Source of the DNA: Acinetobacter baumannii
GTDB lineage: Bacteria > Pseudomonadota > Gammaproteobacteria > Pseudomonadales > Moraxellaceae
Reading direction: 5' to 3'
DNA length: 64,000 nt
NCBI RefSeq assembly: GCF_009759685.1
Contig: NZ_CP046654.1
Coordinates: 682,001-746,000, forward strand
The position numbers and the translations under genes are program-made. The notes under the pieces are model-generated. The model saw only the letters and a program-made list of their open reading frames with translations. It had not been told where the DNA came from and searched no databases. Numbering within the stretch: the first letter of the stretch is position 1; the number at the start of each line of letters is the position of its first letter. Positions 44,776 to 53,923 of the stretch are shown one piece after another.

Positions 44776-45771
44776 TTACCATTTTGCATAATGTTGCTCT
44801 AGTAAACCGTATTGTTCTTTGCAATAGATTATATCGGTTGTCTCATGCTCAATCGTGCCGCTAATTTTAGCTTGCCATTGATTGAACTGACTGCCAATCA
44901 TTCTTAAGTTTATATTTTCATATCGGCACCAACCAATATGCACTTGTAGATTAAGTTTTTGATCTAGTGAGCTAATTTGCCAAAGTTCATCATTTACTTT
45001 TTCAAATAAAACGTCTGTTAGCGGAAATAAAACTCCGTTAATCCATAGGCAGTTTTCATTACCAAAACTTTCATTAACACCCGAGGCCAGATTTAACCCA
45101 ATACGACGCCCCTGTTCATCCCAGAAGTTACATGAGAGCCAGAACCAAGCTGTTTCAGGACGTAAAAATCCGCAAGTATCATCAAGTGAAGCAAATGTCT
45201 TTTCATCAAATTGTACAACTTGATTTTGCTTATTAATGAACATTCCCTCTACAGCCAAAGTGGTCTGCTTTTGGGTATAGGTCCAACCATTGATACCTGT
45301 TGGGGTACACAAGCTTAAAATATCTGTTCCGGCGCAGAAAATACGGGCGCTCAGACAAATTTCCCCATATTTAGTTACCCGAATGTATCGCACACCATTG
45401 GCATGCTGAATATCAAACTGATAAGGCGATTTAGAAAAATAACTTTGATTAAACAAAGGCTGTTCATCAAGATACGTCTTGTGACCTAACGGCTGAATAG
45501 CATTCCACTCAATGACTTGCCCTGTTTCATGGTCATAGATATAGAAAAAACCGTGTCCGACCCAGCCAATATCTGCAATTGCCAGACCAATACTATAATG
45601 TTTATGTTGAATGCCACAAAATTTAAATTTCTTATATTTTAATTGTTTGCGCCAGCCTTTTAGGACTTTGCCATAAGGAGTTTTATAAATATAACGTTGG
45701 ACATGAATGGTGAACGGTACAGATTCAAAACGCCCATAACGAGGCTGTCCATTTTCTTGAATTAAATCCAT
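44776..45771 (-). CDS. DUF2804 family protein
   Basis: 331 residues, cytoplasmic, rich in Trp, Tyr and beta-strand. Segments such as KFKFCGIQHKHYSIGLAIADIGW, GWTYTQKQTTLAVEG and RRIGLNLASGVNESFGNENCLWING match what I recall of DUF2804, whose fold resembles lipocalin-like AttH/CrtC domains. Function is unknown. It lies between trpB and trpA on the same strand, 37 bases downstream of a DUF1543 gene. Confidence 0.78.
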   Translation of the reverse strand: MDLIQENGQPRYGRFESVPFTIHVQRYIYKTPYGKVLKGWRKQLKYKKFKFCGIQHKHYSIGLAIADIGWVGHGFFYIYDHETGQVIEWNAIQPLGHKTYLDEQPLFNQSYFSKSPYQFDIQHANGVRYIRVTKYGEICLSARIFCAGTDILSLCTPTGINGWTYTQKQTTLAVEGMFINKQNQVVQFDEKTFASLDDTCGFLRPETAWFWLSCNFWDEQGRRIGLNLASGVNESFGNENCLWINGVLFPLTDVLFEKVNDELWQISSLDQKLNLQVHIGWCRYENINLRMIGSQFNQWQAKISGTIEHETTDIIYCKEQYGLLEQHYAKW

Positions 45772-45808
45772 TTACCCACTTCCATATGAATATTAGATTT
45801 CAAATGAC

Positions 45809-46321
45809 CTATCCCACAGTCAAATATGTATTTTCCCAAATTGTTGCAGCAAAATCGCCTTTTATTAAATGAATATAACGGCCTGCCACGCAATCTATCG
45901 CTAAACAGTCATCAATATCAATGACCCGGTCTGTATGTGCTTTTTGCCACTGCCGATCTATAAATTGTTTACCTAATTGTTTGGCAACTACCACATTCGG
46001 TGCCACCACAAACTCATAACGATGAAGTTCACCGAATTCACGTGCATTATATCCACCTAGATTAATTAAATATAACTTTAAATCATCTGGTTGTGGAGCA
46101 GCATCTGTAAAATGAATTTGATAGTTCTGTCCTTGAGAACTAACTCCTGAGAGCTTAGCCCAAGCATCAATATGTAATCCTTGAGCCTCACCAAACCAAG
46201 CTTGTTTAAGTTGAGGATAAACTTCTTCCAAAGTATCTCCTACAGCCATGACCACATCATGAACTTCTGTATTAGCACGTGCATGACGCCCGCCCAACAT
46301 CACCATAAACAAGCTTGGCAT
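45809..46321 (-). CDS. DUF1543 family protein
   Basis: 170 residues. The opening SLFMVMLGGRHARANTEVHD and the later LKLYLINLGGYNAREFGELH are the two DUF1543 repeats; the protein is a tandem of one small domain. No catalytic motif that I can name. It starts 9 bases after the trpB stop, so it is probably read from the trpFB transcript although unrelated to tryptophan. Confidence 0.8.
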   Translation of the reverse strand: MPSLFMVMLGGRHARANTEVHDVVMAVGDTLEEVYPQLKQAWFGEAQGLHIDAWAKLSGVSSQGQNYQIHFTDAAPQPDDLKLYLINLGGYNAREFGELHRYEFVVAPNVVVAKQLGKQFIDRQWQKAHTDRVIDIDDCLAIDCVAGRYIHLIKGDFAATIWENTYLTVG

Positions 46322-46330
46322 TGTATCCTC

Positions 46331-47560
46331 TTACATCTCGACCATTTCTACGCCATCAATGCGTGCAACTGTCATTAAGTCTTTATCGCCACGGCCTGAA
46401 ACAGTCGCAATAATAATCTGATCTTTAGACATCGTCGGTGCAAGCTTAGAGACATACGCCATCGCGTGCGAGCTTTCAAGCGCAGGAATAATCCCTTCGA
46501 TTTTGGTTAAGTCACGGAAACCTTGAAGAGCCTCTGTATCATTAATCGGCACGTACTCTACACGCTTCATATCTTTCAAGAAGCTATGTTCAGGACCAAC
46601 ACCCGGATAATCAAGGCCCGCCGAGATACTGTGTGTCTCAATAATCTGGCCCTGTTCATCACTCATTAAATAAGTACGGTTACCATGTAATACACCCACA
46701 TGACCCGCATTTAAAGGCGCAGAGTGTTTACCAGTCTCAATACCAAAACCAGCGGCTTCAACACCATACATTTTTACACTGGCATCGTTTAAGAACGGAT
46801 AGAACAAGCCCATTGCATTTGAACCGCCACCAACACAGGCAACTAATGCATCTGGTAAGCGACCCGCTTGCTCCAAAATCTGTTTGCGTGCTTCACGACC
46901 AATAATCGACTGGAAGTCACGAACAAGTTGAGGATAAGGATGCGGGCCTGCAACTGTACCAATTACATAATACGTTGTATCAACGTTGGTTACCCAGTCA
47001 CGCATTGCTTCGTTCATGGCATCTTTTAACGTTTTAGAGCCACTTTGCACAGGTACAACTGTTGCACCCAACAAACGCATACGGTAAACGTTCATCGCTT
47101 GACGCTTAACGTCTTCAGCACCCATATAAACAACACATTCAAGACCTAAACGTGCTGCAATTGTTGCTGTTGCTACCCCATGCTGGCCTGCACCAGTTTC
47201 GGCAATAATACGTTTTTTACCAGAAAGCTTTGCAAGTAGTGCCTGACCAATCGTGTTGTTTACCTTGTGTGAGCCTGTATGGTTCAAGTCTTCACGTTTA
47301 AGGTAAATTTGCGCACCACCTAACTCTTTTGACCATCGCTCAGCATAATAAAGTGGACTAGGACGACCTACATAGTAGGCGAGGTCACGGTCGAATTCTG
47401 CCAAAAACTGTTCATCATTTTTCATGCGGGAATAGAGATTTTCCAAATCTTCTAATGCCGCCATTAAAGTTTCTGACACAAAACGTCCGCCATGGATACC
47501 GAAATGCCCATTTGCATCTGGGAATTGGGTATAGTCAATCACATTATTTTGCTGATCCAC
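46331..47560 (-). CDS. trpB: Tryptophan synthase beta subunit (TrpB)
   Basis: 409 residues; PLP enzyme joining indole and serine to tryptophan. I choose the GTG at 47560 because AAGGAG lies six bases before it and the protein then starts [18 protein letters not shown]; the ATG at 47587 has no such site. The PLP lysine is in HTGSHKVNN, with [25 protein letters not shown], and the phosphate loop [10 protein letters not shown]. The start overlaps the trpF end by 17 bases. Confidence 0.96.
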   Translation of the reverse strand: MDQQNNVIDYTQFPDANGHFGIHGGRFVSETLMAALEDLENLYSRMKNDEQFLAEFDRDLAYYVGRPSPLYYAERWSKELGGAQIYLKREDLNHTGSHKVNNTIGQALLAKLSGKKRIIAETGAGQHGVATATIAARLGLECVVYMGAEDVKRQAMNVYRMRLLGATVVPVQSGSKTLKDAMNEAMRDWVTNVDTTYYVIGTVAGPHPYPQLVRDFQSIIGREARKQILEQAGRLPDALVACVGGGSNAMGLFYPFLNDASVKMYGVEAAGFGIETGKHSAPLNAGHVGVLHGNRTYLMSDEQGQIIETHSISAGLDYPGVGPEHSFLKDMKRVEYVPINDTEALQGFRDLTKIEGIIPALESSHAMAYVSKLAPTMSKDQIIIATVSGRGDKDLMTVARIDGVEMVEM

Positions 47561-48203
47561 GTTGGACTCCTTGCATAAATCGTTCAATGAGTTGTTGGTC
47601 TTTTATACCTTTTGCGGACTCTACGCCTCCGCTCACATCTACTGCAAAAGCACCGGTAGTATGAATAGCGTCAATGACATTGTCAGGGGTTAAACCACCT
47701 GCCAAGATTAATGGAATATCAAGTTTCGGGAATTTAGACCAGTCAAACTGATGTCCTGTGCCCCCTTTAAGCTCAGGATGCCATGCATCGAGCAATACAG
47801 CACTGGCACCAGCTGCCTGATATTTTTGAATTTCAGCAATTACATCCAGATCAGGTTTAACCTGAATCGCTTTATACCAGCGACGTTTACAATGACGCGC
47901 TATTTCCTGACATTGTTCTGGAGTTTCATCGCCATGTAGTTGTAATACATCTAGGGGAACACAATCAAGTATATCCTGAATTTCAGTAACACTCGCGTTT
48001 ACAAACAAACCCACCATTTGTACATAAGGCGGAACGAGTTTTGCTAATTCTTCTGCCTGTTCAACTGTTACATTTCTTGGACTCGGAGGAAAAAAAACAA
48101 AGCCTATCGCATCTGCTCCCGCTGCAACTACTGCCTGAACATCTTGCTTGCGAGTAATTCCACAGATTTTTGCTCGTGTACGTTTTTGGTTTGATTGGCT
48201 CAT
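47544..48203 (-). CDS. trpF: Phosphoribosylanthranilate isomerase (TrpF)
   Basis: 219 residues; third step of tryptophan synthesis, an Amadori rearrangement. TIM barrel with [11 protein letters not shown] (catalytic Cys), [37 protein letters not shown], and LLDAW (catalytic Asp), [11 protein letters not shown]. It is a separate protein, not fused to TrpC. First gene of the trpF-trpB unit; the region upstream is shared with the divergent btuB riboswitch. Confidence 0.95.
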   Translation of the reverse strand: MSQSNQKRTRAKICGITRKQDVQAVVAAGADAIGFVFFPPSPRNVTVEQAEELAKLVPPYVQMVGLFVNASVTEIQDILDCVPLDVLQLHGDETPEQCQEIARHCKRRWYKAIQVKPDLDVIAEIQKYQAAGASAVLLDAWHPELKGGTGHQFDWSKFPKLDIPLILAGGLTPDNVIDAIHTTGAFAVDVSGGVESAKGIKDQQLIERFMQGVQRGSAK

Positions 48204-48301
48204 GAGCTGCTTAAACTACAACCATTTCTTAAAATAAGCGCCATTGTAATGCAATTTTTGCCCCTTGCGTAAAAGTTCTCAGGGAATTGCTTTAAATGAC
48301 A

Positions 48302-48330
48302 TTGTACGAAGTAATTCGGCACTTTATACT
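48302..48330 (+). promoter_or_regulatory. btuB promoter
   Basis: TTGTAC (48302-48307), exactly 17 bases, TATACT (48325-48330). A start near 48337 coincides with the beginning of the riboswitch. Confidence 0.65.
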
Positions 48331-48336
48331 GCGTTC

Positions 48337-48562
48337 AAATGGAAGCAAGTGTAAGCAATTCATGCTTTAGGGAAGCTGGTGAAAGTCCGGCACTGCCCCC
48401 GCAACGGTAACAATGTAAAGCATATTTTTTAAGTCAAAATCGACTTACACCACTGCAGTAGTGTGGGAAGGTGAATATGTCCATAAATGAATTATGGCGC
48501 TGAAGTCCGGAGACCTACTTGTTTCATCTATCTACCCGATCATTCACGTGGGGTGAATGTAT
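48337..48562 (+). promoter_or_regulatory. Cobalamin (adenosylcobalamin) riboswitch
   Basis: The core GGGAAGCTGGTGAAAGTCC and CACTGCCCCCGCAACGGT (48370-48408) and the B12 box GAAGTCCGGAGACCTAC (48502-48518) are diagnostic. Ahead of btuB a hairpin CATTCAC/GTGAATG (48541-48559) could block the ribosome site when B12 is bound, so control is probably translational. Confidence 0.95.
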
Positions 48563-48572
48563 GGAGCATGTT

Positions 48573-50411
48573 ATGTCTAAATCTTTTCAACCTACTCGTC
48601 TGGTAGGGGCTATCGCTATTGCGATGGGGTGTTCACCTGTTATTTTTGCTGAAGATGCAACAAATGCAACTCAGCTTGACCCAATTGTTATCACTGCTTC
48701 AAAAAGTGCTGAAAAAGCCAGTGAAGTTCCAGCGCGTATCTCAGTGATTGATGAAAAAACAATAGAACAGAATCCAATTGCAGATTTGCCCTCGCTATTA
48801 AGAAAAGAAGCTGGCTTAACTATTCATCAAACAGGTGGTTATGGCCAAACAGCCTCCGTATTTATCCGAGGAGCTAGTGCTGGACACACTCTATTTTTAC
48901 AAGACGGTATGCGTTCAAATACTGCGACTGTAGCTGGTCAAAATATTCACTTATTTGATACAACAGATATTAAACAAATTGAAATATTACGAGGCCCTGC
49001 TTCAGTTCAGTATGGTACTGATGCTATTGGCGGTGTAATTCAATTAATTTCAAAAACTCCTACACAAAATAAAATCTTTACGACGATCGAAGCTGGTGAA
49101 AAGAATACTTATAAATCTATTTTAGGTATAGATTTAGCCCAAGATGGTTATTACGCTCAAATTCGTGGTCAACGTTTTGAAACAGATGGTGATCAAATCA
49201 TTAGCAATGACGATCGCAAAGCTGGATTTGATCAAAAAGGGTATTCAGCTAAAGTTGGTGTTGATAAAGAGCAATATGCTTTATCAGCTGAAATCAAAGA
49301 AAATAAAGGTACTGGTGACTTTTTTTCTTATGGCGCAGCGCAAGCGTATGATTTTACTAACCGCTTATATAATGTTAACGCTCGCCTTAATTTAACTAAC
49401 AATATTATTTGGAATACTCGTCTTTCTCAATTTGAAGATCAATATAATTTAATAAAAGCAGCGTATCCTTCAATTGTAAATACCAAGCAACAAGAGGTAG
49501 ATTCAAATATTAAATGGCAATTTACACCAAGCCAAAATATTTTATTTGGTGTAGAGCATAATAAAACAACTGCAGAGAAAGTAGTTGCTTATAATGGTGA
49601 CACAGGATTCGATAATTCTAATAAGACGACTGGCTATTATTTACAACATCAATATCAACATGATGGCATTAATACCCAAGCAGGCATTCGTGTAGAAGAT
49701 AATGACCAATTTGGTACACATACAGTTGGACAACTTGCTGGTCGTTTCCTTGTTACACCAACAACTAGCGTATATGCAAATATTGGTACAGCTTTCCGTG
49801 CACCAGTTGTAGGTCAAATTATTACAGAGCCAGCTTGGTGGGGAGGTAATCCAGATTTAAAACCAGAAGAAAGCGTGTCATATGAACTTGGATTTGATCA
49901 AAAACTAAACCACGGCTTCAATGTATATGGTTCAGTTTATCAAACTAAAGTTGATAACTTGATGGTATCTTCTGCTGCAACAAATTTCGTATTTTATAAT
50001 ATTGATAAAGCAACCTTAACTGGTGCTGAATTAGGTTTAAAGTGGTCACTAGATAATTGGTTTATCAATGCGGAATATGCTTATATTCAACCTAAAAATG
50101 ATGAAACTGATCAAGATGCGCCAAATCGCCCACGTCAAAACTTCAATATGAATATTGGATGGGATAATGGTGTATATGGCTTCAACACTGCTTTCGTTGC
50201 AAAAGGCAAAGCAAAAGATATACAAGATGTTCCAGGCTACACTACTCTTGATTTTAACGCTTATTGGCAAATGAGCCCAAATGTTAAAATCTTTACTAAT
50301 ATTCAAAACCTATATGATACAGACTATAAGACTGCATGGAATAAAGAGGTTGGTTCATACTATATTGCCAGCGGCCGCCTTGCATCAGCTGGTGTGACCT
50401 TAAGCTACTAA
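48573..50411 (+). CDS. btuB: TonB-dependent vitamin B12 receptor (BtuB)
   Basis: 612 residues from ATG 48573 (MSKSFQPTRLVG), with GGAG six bases upstream; ATG 48561 is an alternative. The signal peptide ends near SPVIFA. TonB box DPIVITAS, plug domain with LRKEAGLTIHQTGGYGQ, VFIRGASAGHTLFLQDG and IEILRGPASVQYGTDAIGGVI, then a 22-strand barrel with C-terminal GVTLSY. The length is typical of BtuB. The riboswitch just upstream and the adenosyltransferase downstream support cobalamin as ligand. The coding DNA is more AT-rich than its neighbours. Confidence 0.95.
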   Translation: MSKSFQPTRLVGAIAIAMGCSPVIFAEDATNATQLDPIVITASKSAEKASEVPARISVIDEKTIEQNPIADLPSLLRKEAGLTIHQTGGYGQTASVFIRGASAGHTLFLQDGMRSNTATVAGQNIHLFDTTDIKQIEILRGPASVQYGTDAIGGVIQLISKTPTQNKIFTTIEAGEKNTYKSILGIDLAQDGYYAQIRGQRFETDGDQIISNDDRKAGFDQKGYSAKVGVDKEQYALSAEIKENKGTGDFFSYGAAQAYDFTNRLYNVNARLNLTNNIIWNTRLSQFEDQYNLIKAAYPSIVNTKQQEVDSNIKWQFTPSQNILFGVEHNKTTAEKVVAYNGDTGFDNSNKTTGYYLQHQYQHDGINTQAGIRVEDNDQFGTHTVGQLAGRFLVTPTTSVYANIGTAFRAPVVGQIITEPAWWGGNPDLKPEESVSYELGFDQKLNHGFNVYGSVYQTKVDNLMVSSAATNFVFYNIDKATLTGAELGLKWSLDNWFINAEYAYIQPKNDETDQDAPNRPRQNFNMNIGWDNGVYGFNTAFVAKGKAKDIQDVPGYTTLDFNAYWQMSPNVKIFTNIQNLYDTDYKTAWNKEVGSYYIASGRLASAGVTLSY

Positions 50412-50453
50412 GCAAAAACTTTATTATAAAAATATTTTCTTAACTCCAGTTTC

Positions 50454-50488
50454 GGGGTAATGTTCTGACCGACATTATCCCCTTTTTT
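50454..50488 (+). terminator. Terminator after btuB
   Basis: GGGGTAATGT (50454-50463) with ACATTATCCCC (one bulged base), then six T. The adenosyltransferase gene lies immediately beyond, so it may rely on readthrough or its own promoter. Confidence 0.8.
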
Positions 50489-50506
50489 ATGTTCAGGATA
50501 TCTATC

Positions 50507-51085
50507 ATGGGACACCGTTTAAGCAAAATCTATACACGCACAGGCGATTCAGGTACCACAGGTTTAGGCGATGGCTCTCGTGTTGCTAAAGATGATCTAA
50601 GAATTGCGGCACTTGGTGATGTTGATGAACTAAACGCCATTATTGGGGTACTTCGTGCTCAAATCACAGATAGCCAAGTGGCTAATAAAGCTGATTGGGA
50701 CAAAAGCTTGAGTCTGATTCAACACTGGCTTTTTGACTTAGGCGGCGAAGTTTGTATTCCAAATTACAATTTGCTTCAGCCCGTTTGTATTGAATTTCTT
50801 GAAAAAGAAATTGACCGTATGAATGAAGATTTGCCTATGCTAAAAGAATTTATTCTGCCATTTGGTTCTTTATCTTGCAGTTATGCCCATCAAGCCCGTG
50901 CCGTTTGTCGTCGTGCAGAGCGATCGCTCATGTCAGTACAAACTCGCGATCAAAATATTCAAGCCACTGCCCTTCAACTTTTAAATCGTCTATCTGACTG
51001 GTTATTTGTCGCATCGCGTGCTTTACAGCGTGCTGAAGGTGGACAAGAAGTCCTTTGGCAAAAAAATATTAATGAGATGATTTAA
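50507..51085 (+). CDS. Cob(I)alamin adenosyltransferase, PduO type
   Basis: 192 residues from ATG 50507 (MGHRLSKIYTRTGDSGTTGL), AGGA upstream. It transfers adenosyl from ATP to cob(I)alamin, producing coenzyme B12. Family signatures: the N-terminal ATP-binding TRTGDSGTTGLGDGSRV, GDVDELNAIIG, ILPFGSLSCSYAHQARAVCRRAER and LLNRLSDWLFVASR. It follows btuB and completes uptake-to-cofactor conversion. I give no symbol since btuR/cobA is the unrelated type. Confidence 0.95.
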   Translation: MGHRLSKIYTRTGDSGTTGLGDGSRVAKDDLRIAALGDVDELNAIIGVLRAQITDSQVANKADWDKSLSLIQHWLFDLGGEVCIPNYNLLQPVCIEFLEKEIDRMNEDLPMLKEFILPFGSLSCSYAHQARAVCRRAERSLMSVQTRDQNIQATALQLLNRLSDWLFVASRALQRAEGGQEVLWQKNINEMI

Positions 51086-51157
51086 AAATAGATTAAGTTA
51101 AGAAAGATCTCTACGTTTAAAGAGATCATTATCAAAAAGAACGGACAATAGAAATCT

Positions 51158-51871
51158 ATGCGCATTATTGGTCATCGTGGTGCACGCCGAGAAGCTCCTG
51201 AAAATACATTAGGTGGTTTTCAGCACATTAAAAATTTAGGTATTCGTGGTGTCGAATTTGATATTCGTCAGCTGCAAGATCAAGAGTTGGTCGTCATTCA
51301 TGATGATAATTTTTTGCGCACGGCAGGTGTCGACCAGATTGTAGAGCAATCAACATTGGCTCAAGCATTATCATTTGATCATCGTCAAAATTGGCCTAAC
51401 TGGCCAACCTCTGAACCAACCCCTACGCTTACAGATGTTTTAAATTTACTTGATAACTTTGATCATATTGAAGTTGAAGTTAAAGCTGTAAGAGATATGG
51501 CATTAGCAGAAAAGTTAGTTCAAAAGCTTGAGACTGAGTTACAAGGTTTCGAGAAAGTCGTGACCATCACAAGTTTTGATCTTCAAATTCTAACCGCTTT
51601 ACGTGATATCAACTCTCAATTTAAACGCGGATTGTTAGTTGAACTTCCGGTTGGAGCAACGGCGATTGAACTTGCTCATCAATATGGGTGCTGTCATATT
51701 GGCTGGCATGATCAACTTGCAACAGATGAAATGATTCAATTGTCTCATCAAGCTGGTTTGAACATTAGTGTCTGGACAGTGAACGATGTAGAAAGAGCAA
51801 AGAGACTACAGGATTTAGATATTCAGGGCTTAATTACAGATATTCCAACCACAATGCTTGAAGCTCTTTAA
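51158..51871 (+). CDS. Glycerophosphodiester phosphodiesterase (UgpQ-like)
   Basis: 237 residues; hydrolyses glycerophosphodiesters to glycerol-3-phosphate and an alcohol. GDPD catalytic features: GHRGARREAPENTLGGF (His and metal-binding Glu), VEFDIRQLQDQELVVIHDDNFLR read in two parts (EFD metal ligands, catalytic His), IEVEVK and the late VWTVND. No signal peptide, so the cytoplasmic UgpQ type rather than periplasmic GlpQ. Single gene. Confidence 0.93.
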   Translation: MRIIGHRGARREAPENTLGGFQHIKNLGIRGVEFDIRQLQDQELVVIHDDNFLRTAGVDQIVEQSTLAQALSFDHRQNWPNWPTSEPTPTLTDVLNLLDNFDHIEVEVKAVRDMALAEKLVQKLETELQGFEKVVTITSFDLQILTALRDINSQFKRGLLVELPVGATAIELAHQYGCCHIGWHDQLATDEMIQLSHQAGLNISVWTVNDVERAKRLQDLDIQGLITDIPTTMLEAL

Positions 51872-51877
51872 ATATAA

Positions 51878-51902
51878 AAAAGGTGGTACTGACCACCTTT
51901 TA
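51878..51902. terminator. Bidirectional terminator
   Basis: AGGTGGT (51881-51887), loop ACTG, ACCACCT (51892-51898), with A and T flanks. Between the GDPD and META-domain genes. Confidence 0.85.
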
Positions 51903-52430
51903 TTTTTTCTCGGCCTGAATCAAACGCTGACCGCTTTGATCAAGTAGATATAAGGTATTACCTACCAACTGGAAGCGTTTAATACGTTGTAAAGAATCGA
52001 CCAATTCTGCTTCTTGAGCCAACGCGCCATCACAACTCGAATGACCTGCGTTAACTTCCATATCAAGTTTCTTTTGGCTGAAATCAAAAGTATATCGTCC
52101 AAAAACACGATTACATCCTGTATGACCAGTTACTGTTTTGACTGTAGAGTTCAATGAAAGAGTCGGCCACTGGTTAAAGAATTTTGCCTTATGACCATTT
52201 ATCTGGGTAATTTGCCAATCTATATCTTGAACACCATCTGGACTCACTTTCTTTTTCACAACTGGTGTTTGTACACGATGTGTTGGTTTTACTTGGCCTT
52301 TGTGATTATTTGGTTGCGGCGTGCTTTGACATGCTGCCAATACAAGGCTGATTGCGATGAAAAGACATTTCAATGGCAATTTCCTTGCAATATCAATGCT
52401 ATTCTTTTTTCTCAATCGCTGTATTTTCAT
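51900..52430 (-). CDS. META-domain (HslJ-like) lipoprotein
   Basis: 176 residues from ATG 52430. Signal with lipobox LVLAACQS after an unusually long basic N-region (KIQRLRKKNSIDIARKLPLK). A Pro/Lys/Val linker is followed by the META domain: DIDWQITQINGHKA, VTGHTGCNRVFGRYTF, and the second conserved Cys in NAGHSSCDGAL. HslJ relatives are linked to novobiocin or heat stress resistance in E. coli. Role here is unknown. Confidence 0.87.
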   Translation of the reverse strand: MKIQRLRKKNSIDIARKLPLKCLFIAISLVLAACQSTPQPNNHKGQVKPTHRVQTPVVKKKVSPDGVQDIDWQITQINGHKAKFFNQWPTLSLNSTVKTVTGHTGCNRVFGRYTFDFSQKKLDMEVNAGHSSCDGALAQEAELVDSLQRIKRFQLVGNTLYLLDQSGQRLIQAEKK

Positions 52431-52513
52431 TACACAACTTCTCCTATCTGAAATGTTGTCAGGCATGGTTTAATTCTGTTACGGTTCTTTCAATACATCT
52501 GTACAATAATGCT

Positions 52514-52542
52514 AGTGATTCTCACTAAGCACGTGCTAATAT
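52514..52542 (+). promoter_or_regulatory. Two palindromes upstream of the desaturase
   Basis: AGTGA-TTC-TCACT (52514-52526) and AGCACGTGCT (52528-52537) lie next to each other and run into TAATAT (52537-52542), a possible -10 box. They may be operators for a fatty-acid-responsive regulator; the regulator is not identified. Confidence 0.45.
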
Positions 52543-52638
52543 GATGTGCAAAATAGCAATATATCTTGAAGATTGGTTTTGCTATGTCGATTTGTCTTTT
52601 TACCTTGTATGACAAGGTTTCTAGGAGCGCTGCCGGAT

Positions 52639-53811
52639 ATGACTTCCGCCCCACTCAAGGCCCCAATTAACTGGACCGCTAGCATTACCTTAATTGGTTT
52701 ACCAATTCTTGCTGCAATCATAATCCCGATTTATGCGTATTATTATGATTTTAGTGTAAGCGCATGGGTAAGCTTATTTTTTCTTTTAGCTTTAAGTAGC
52801 ATGGGGATTACTGCTGGTTACCATCGTCTTTGGGCACACCGTGCTTATGAAGCGTCGTTACCACTTAAAATTCTTTTAATGATTGGCGGCACATTTGCTG
52901 TACAAAACAGTATTCTGTTTTGGGCATCTGGTCACCGTACCCATCACCGTCATGTCGACGATGTAGATGAAGATCCATATTCAATTGAACGTGGCTTTTG
53001 GTATGCCCATATGGGTTGGATGATCCGCGATCATTCTCCATCTGAACCAGATTTTAAAAATGCGCCAGACTTACTCAATGACAAACTGGTGATGTTCCAA
53101 CATAAATACTACGCCTTGATGGTCGTAGCAGTTCACGTTGGTATTTTAGGTTTGGTTGGCTGGGCAACTGGCGATTTATGGGGTGTTGTACTTCTTGGTG
53201 GTCTATTACGTTTAATCATTAGTCATCAAGTTACATTCTTCATCAACTCACTTTGCCACATGTTCGGTAAACGTCCTTATACCGATGAAAACTCAGCACG
53301 TGATAACTTCTGGTTAGCGATTGCAACTTGGGGCGAGGGTTACCACAACTATCACCATATTTTCCAGTACGATTATCGTAATGGTGTGAAATGGTGGCAA
53401 TATGATCCAACAAAATGGCTCATTTGGACATGCTCTAAGATCGGTTTAGCAAAGAACCTACGTCGTATTCCAAGCTTTAATATTAAAAAAGCAGAATTGG
53501 CAATGAAGTTTAAATATGCTGAACAAGACTTGGCTATTTATGGTCATGATGTAAATGCCGACATTAGTCAAATGAAGCAACGTATTGCTCAAGAGTATGA
53601 AGCATTTACACATACTTTAAATGACTGGGCGAAACTCAAAGAACAAGAGTTACAAGCAAAGAAAGCAGCAATGGCTGAAAAGATTCACAAAATGGATCAC
53701 AAGTTAAAAGTTGATTTCCAATTGCTTGAACATCGTTTGAGTCATCACCGTGAGTGTTTAGAAACTTTAATGCGTAACATTAAAAAGAACACAAACGTCG
53801 TACCAGACTAA
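52639..53811 (+). CDS. Acyl-CoA / fatty acid delta-9 desaturase with C-terminal coiled-coil extension
   Basis: 390 residues from ATG 52639 (MTSAPLKAPINW), preceded by AGGAG. Membrane di-iron desaturase with three histidine boxes: HRLWAH, HRTHHRH and HNYHH, and four hydrophobic helices. WGEGYHNYHHIF and FFINSLCHMFG are standard. The last ~100 residues form a charged helical region (KMKQRIAQEYEAF...KLKEQELQAKKAAMAEK in part) that common bacterial desaturases lack or have shorter. It makes unsaturated fatty acyl chains under aerobic conditions. Electron donor not encoded nearby. Confidence 0.92.
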   Translation: MTSAPLKAPINWTASITLIGLPILAAIIIPIYAYYYDFSVSAWVSLFFLLALSSMGITAGYHRLWAHRAYEASLPLKILLMIGGTFAVQNSILFWASGHRTHHRHVDDVDEDPYSIERGFWYAHMGWMIRDHSPSEPDFKNAPDLLNDKLVMFQHKYYALMVVAVHVGILGLVGWATGDLWGVVLLGGLLRLIISHQVTFFINSLCHMFGKRPYTDENSARDNFWLAIATWGEGYHNYHHIFQYDYRNGVKWWQYDPTKWLIWTCSKIGLAKNLRRIPSFNIKKAELAMKFKYAEQDLAIYGHDVNADISQMKQRIAQEYEAFTHTLNDWAKLKEQELQAKKAAMAEKIHKMDHKLKVDFQLLEHRLSHHRECLETLMRNIKKNTNVVPD

Positions 53812-53830
53812 TACGTCTTTATCCCGAAAA

Positions 53831-53868
53831 AGCACCTGTAGAGCCATACTTTGCAGGTGCTATTTTTT
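53831..53868 (+). terminator. Terminator after the desaturase
   Basis: AGCACCTG (53831-53838) with CAGGTGCT (53854-53861), 15-base loop, then ATTTTTT. Confidence 0.8.
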
Positions 53869-53923
53869 GGCTTGTTTTTAACTATGGTATAGTGAATTTT
53901 GCCTCAAATATTTAGTCCAGCCT

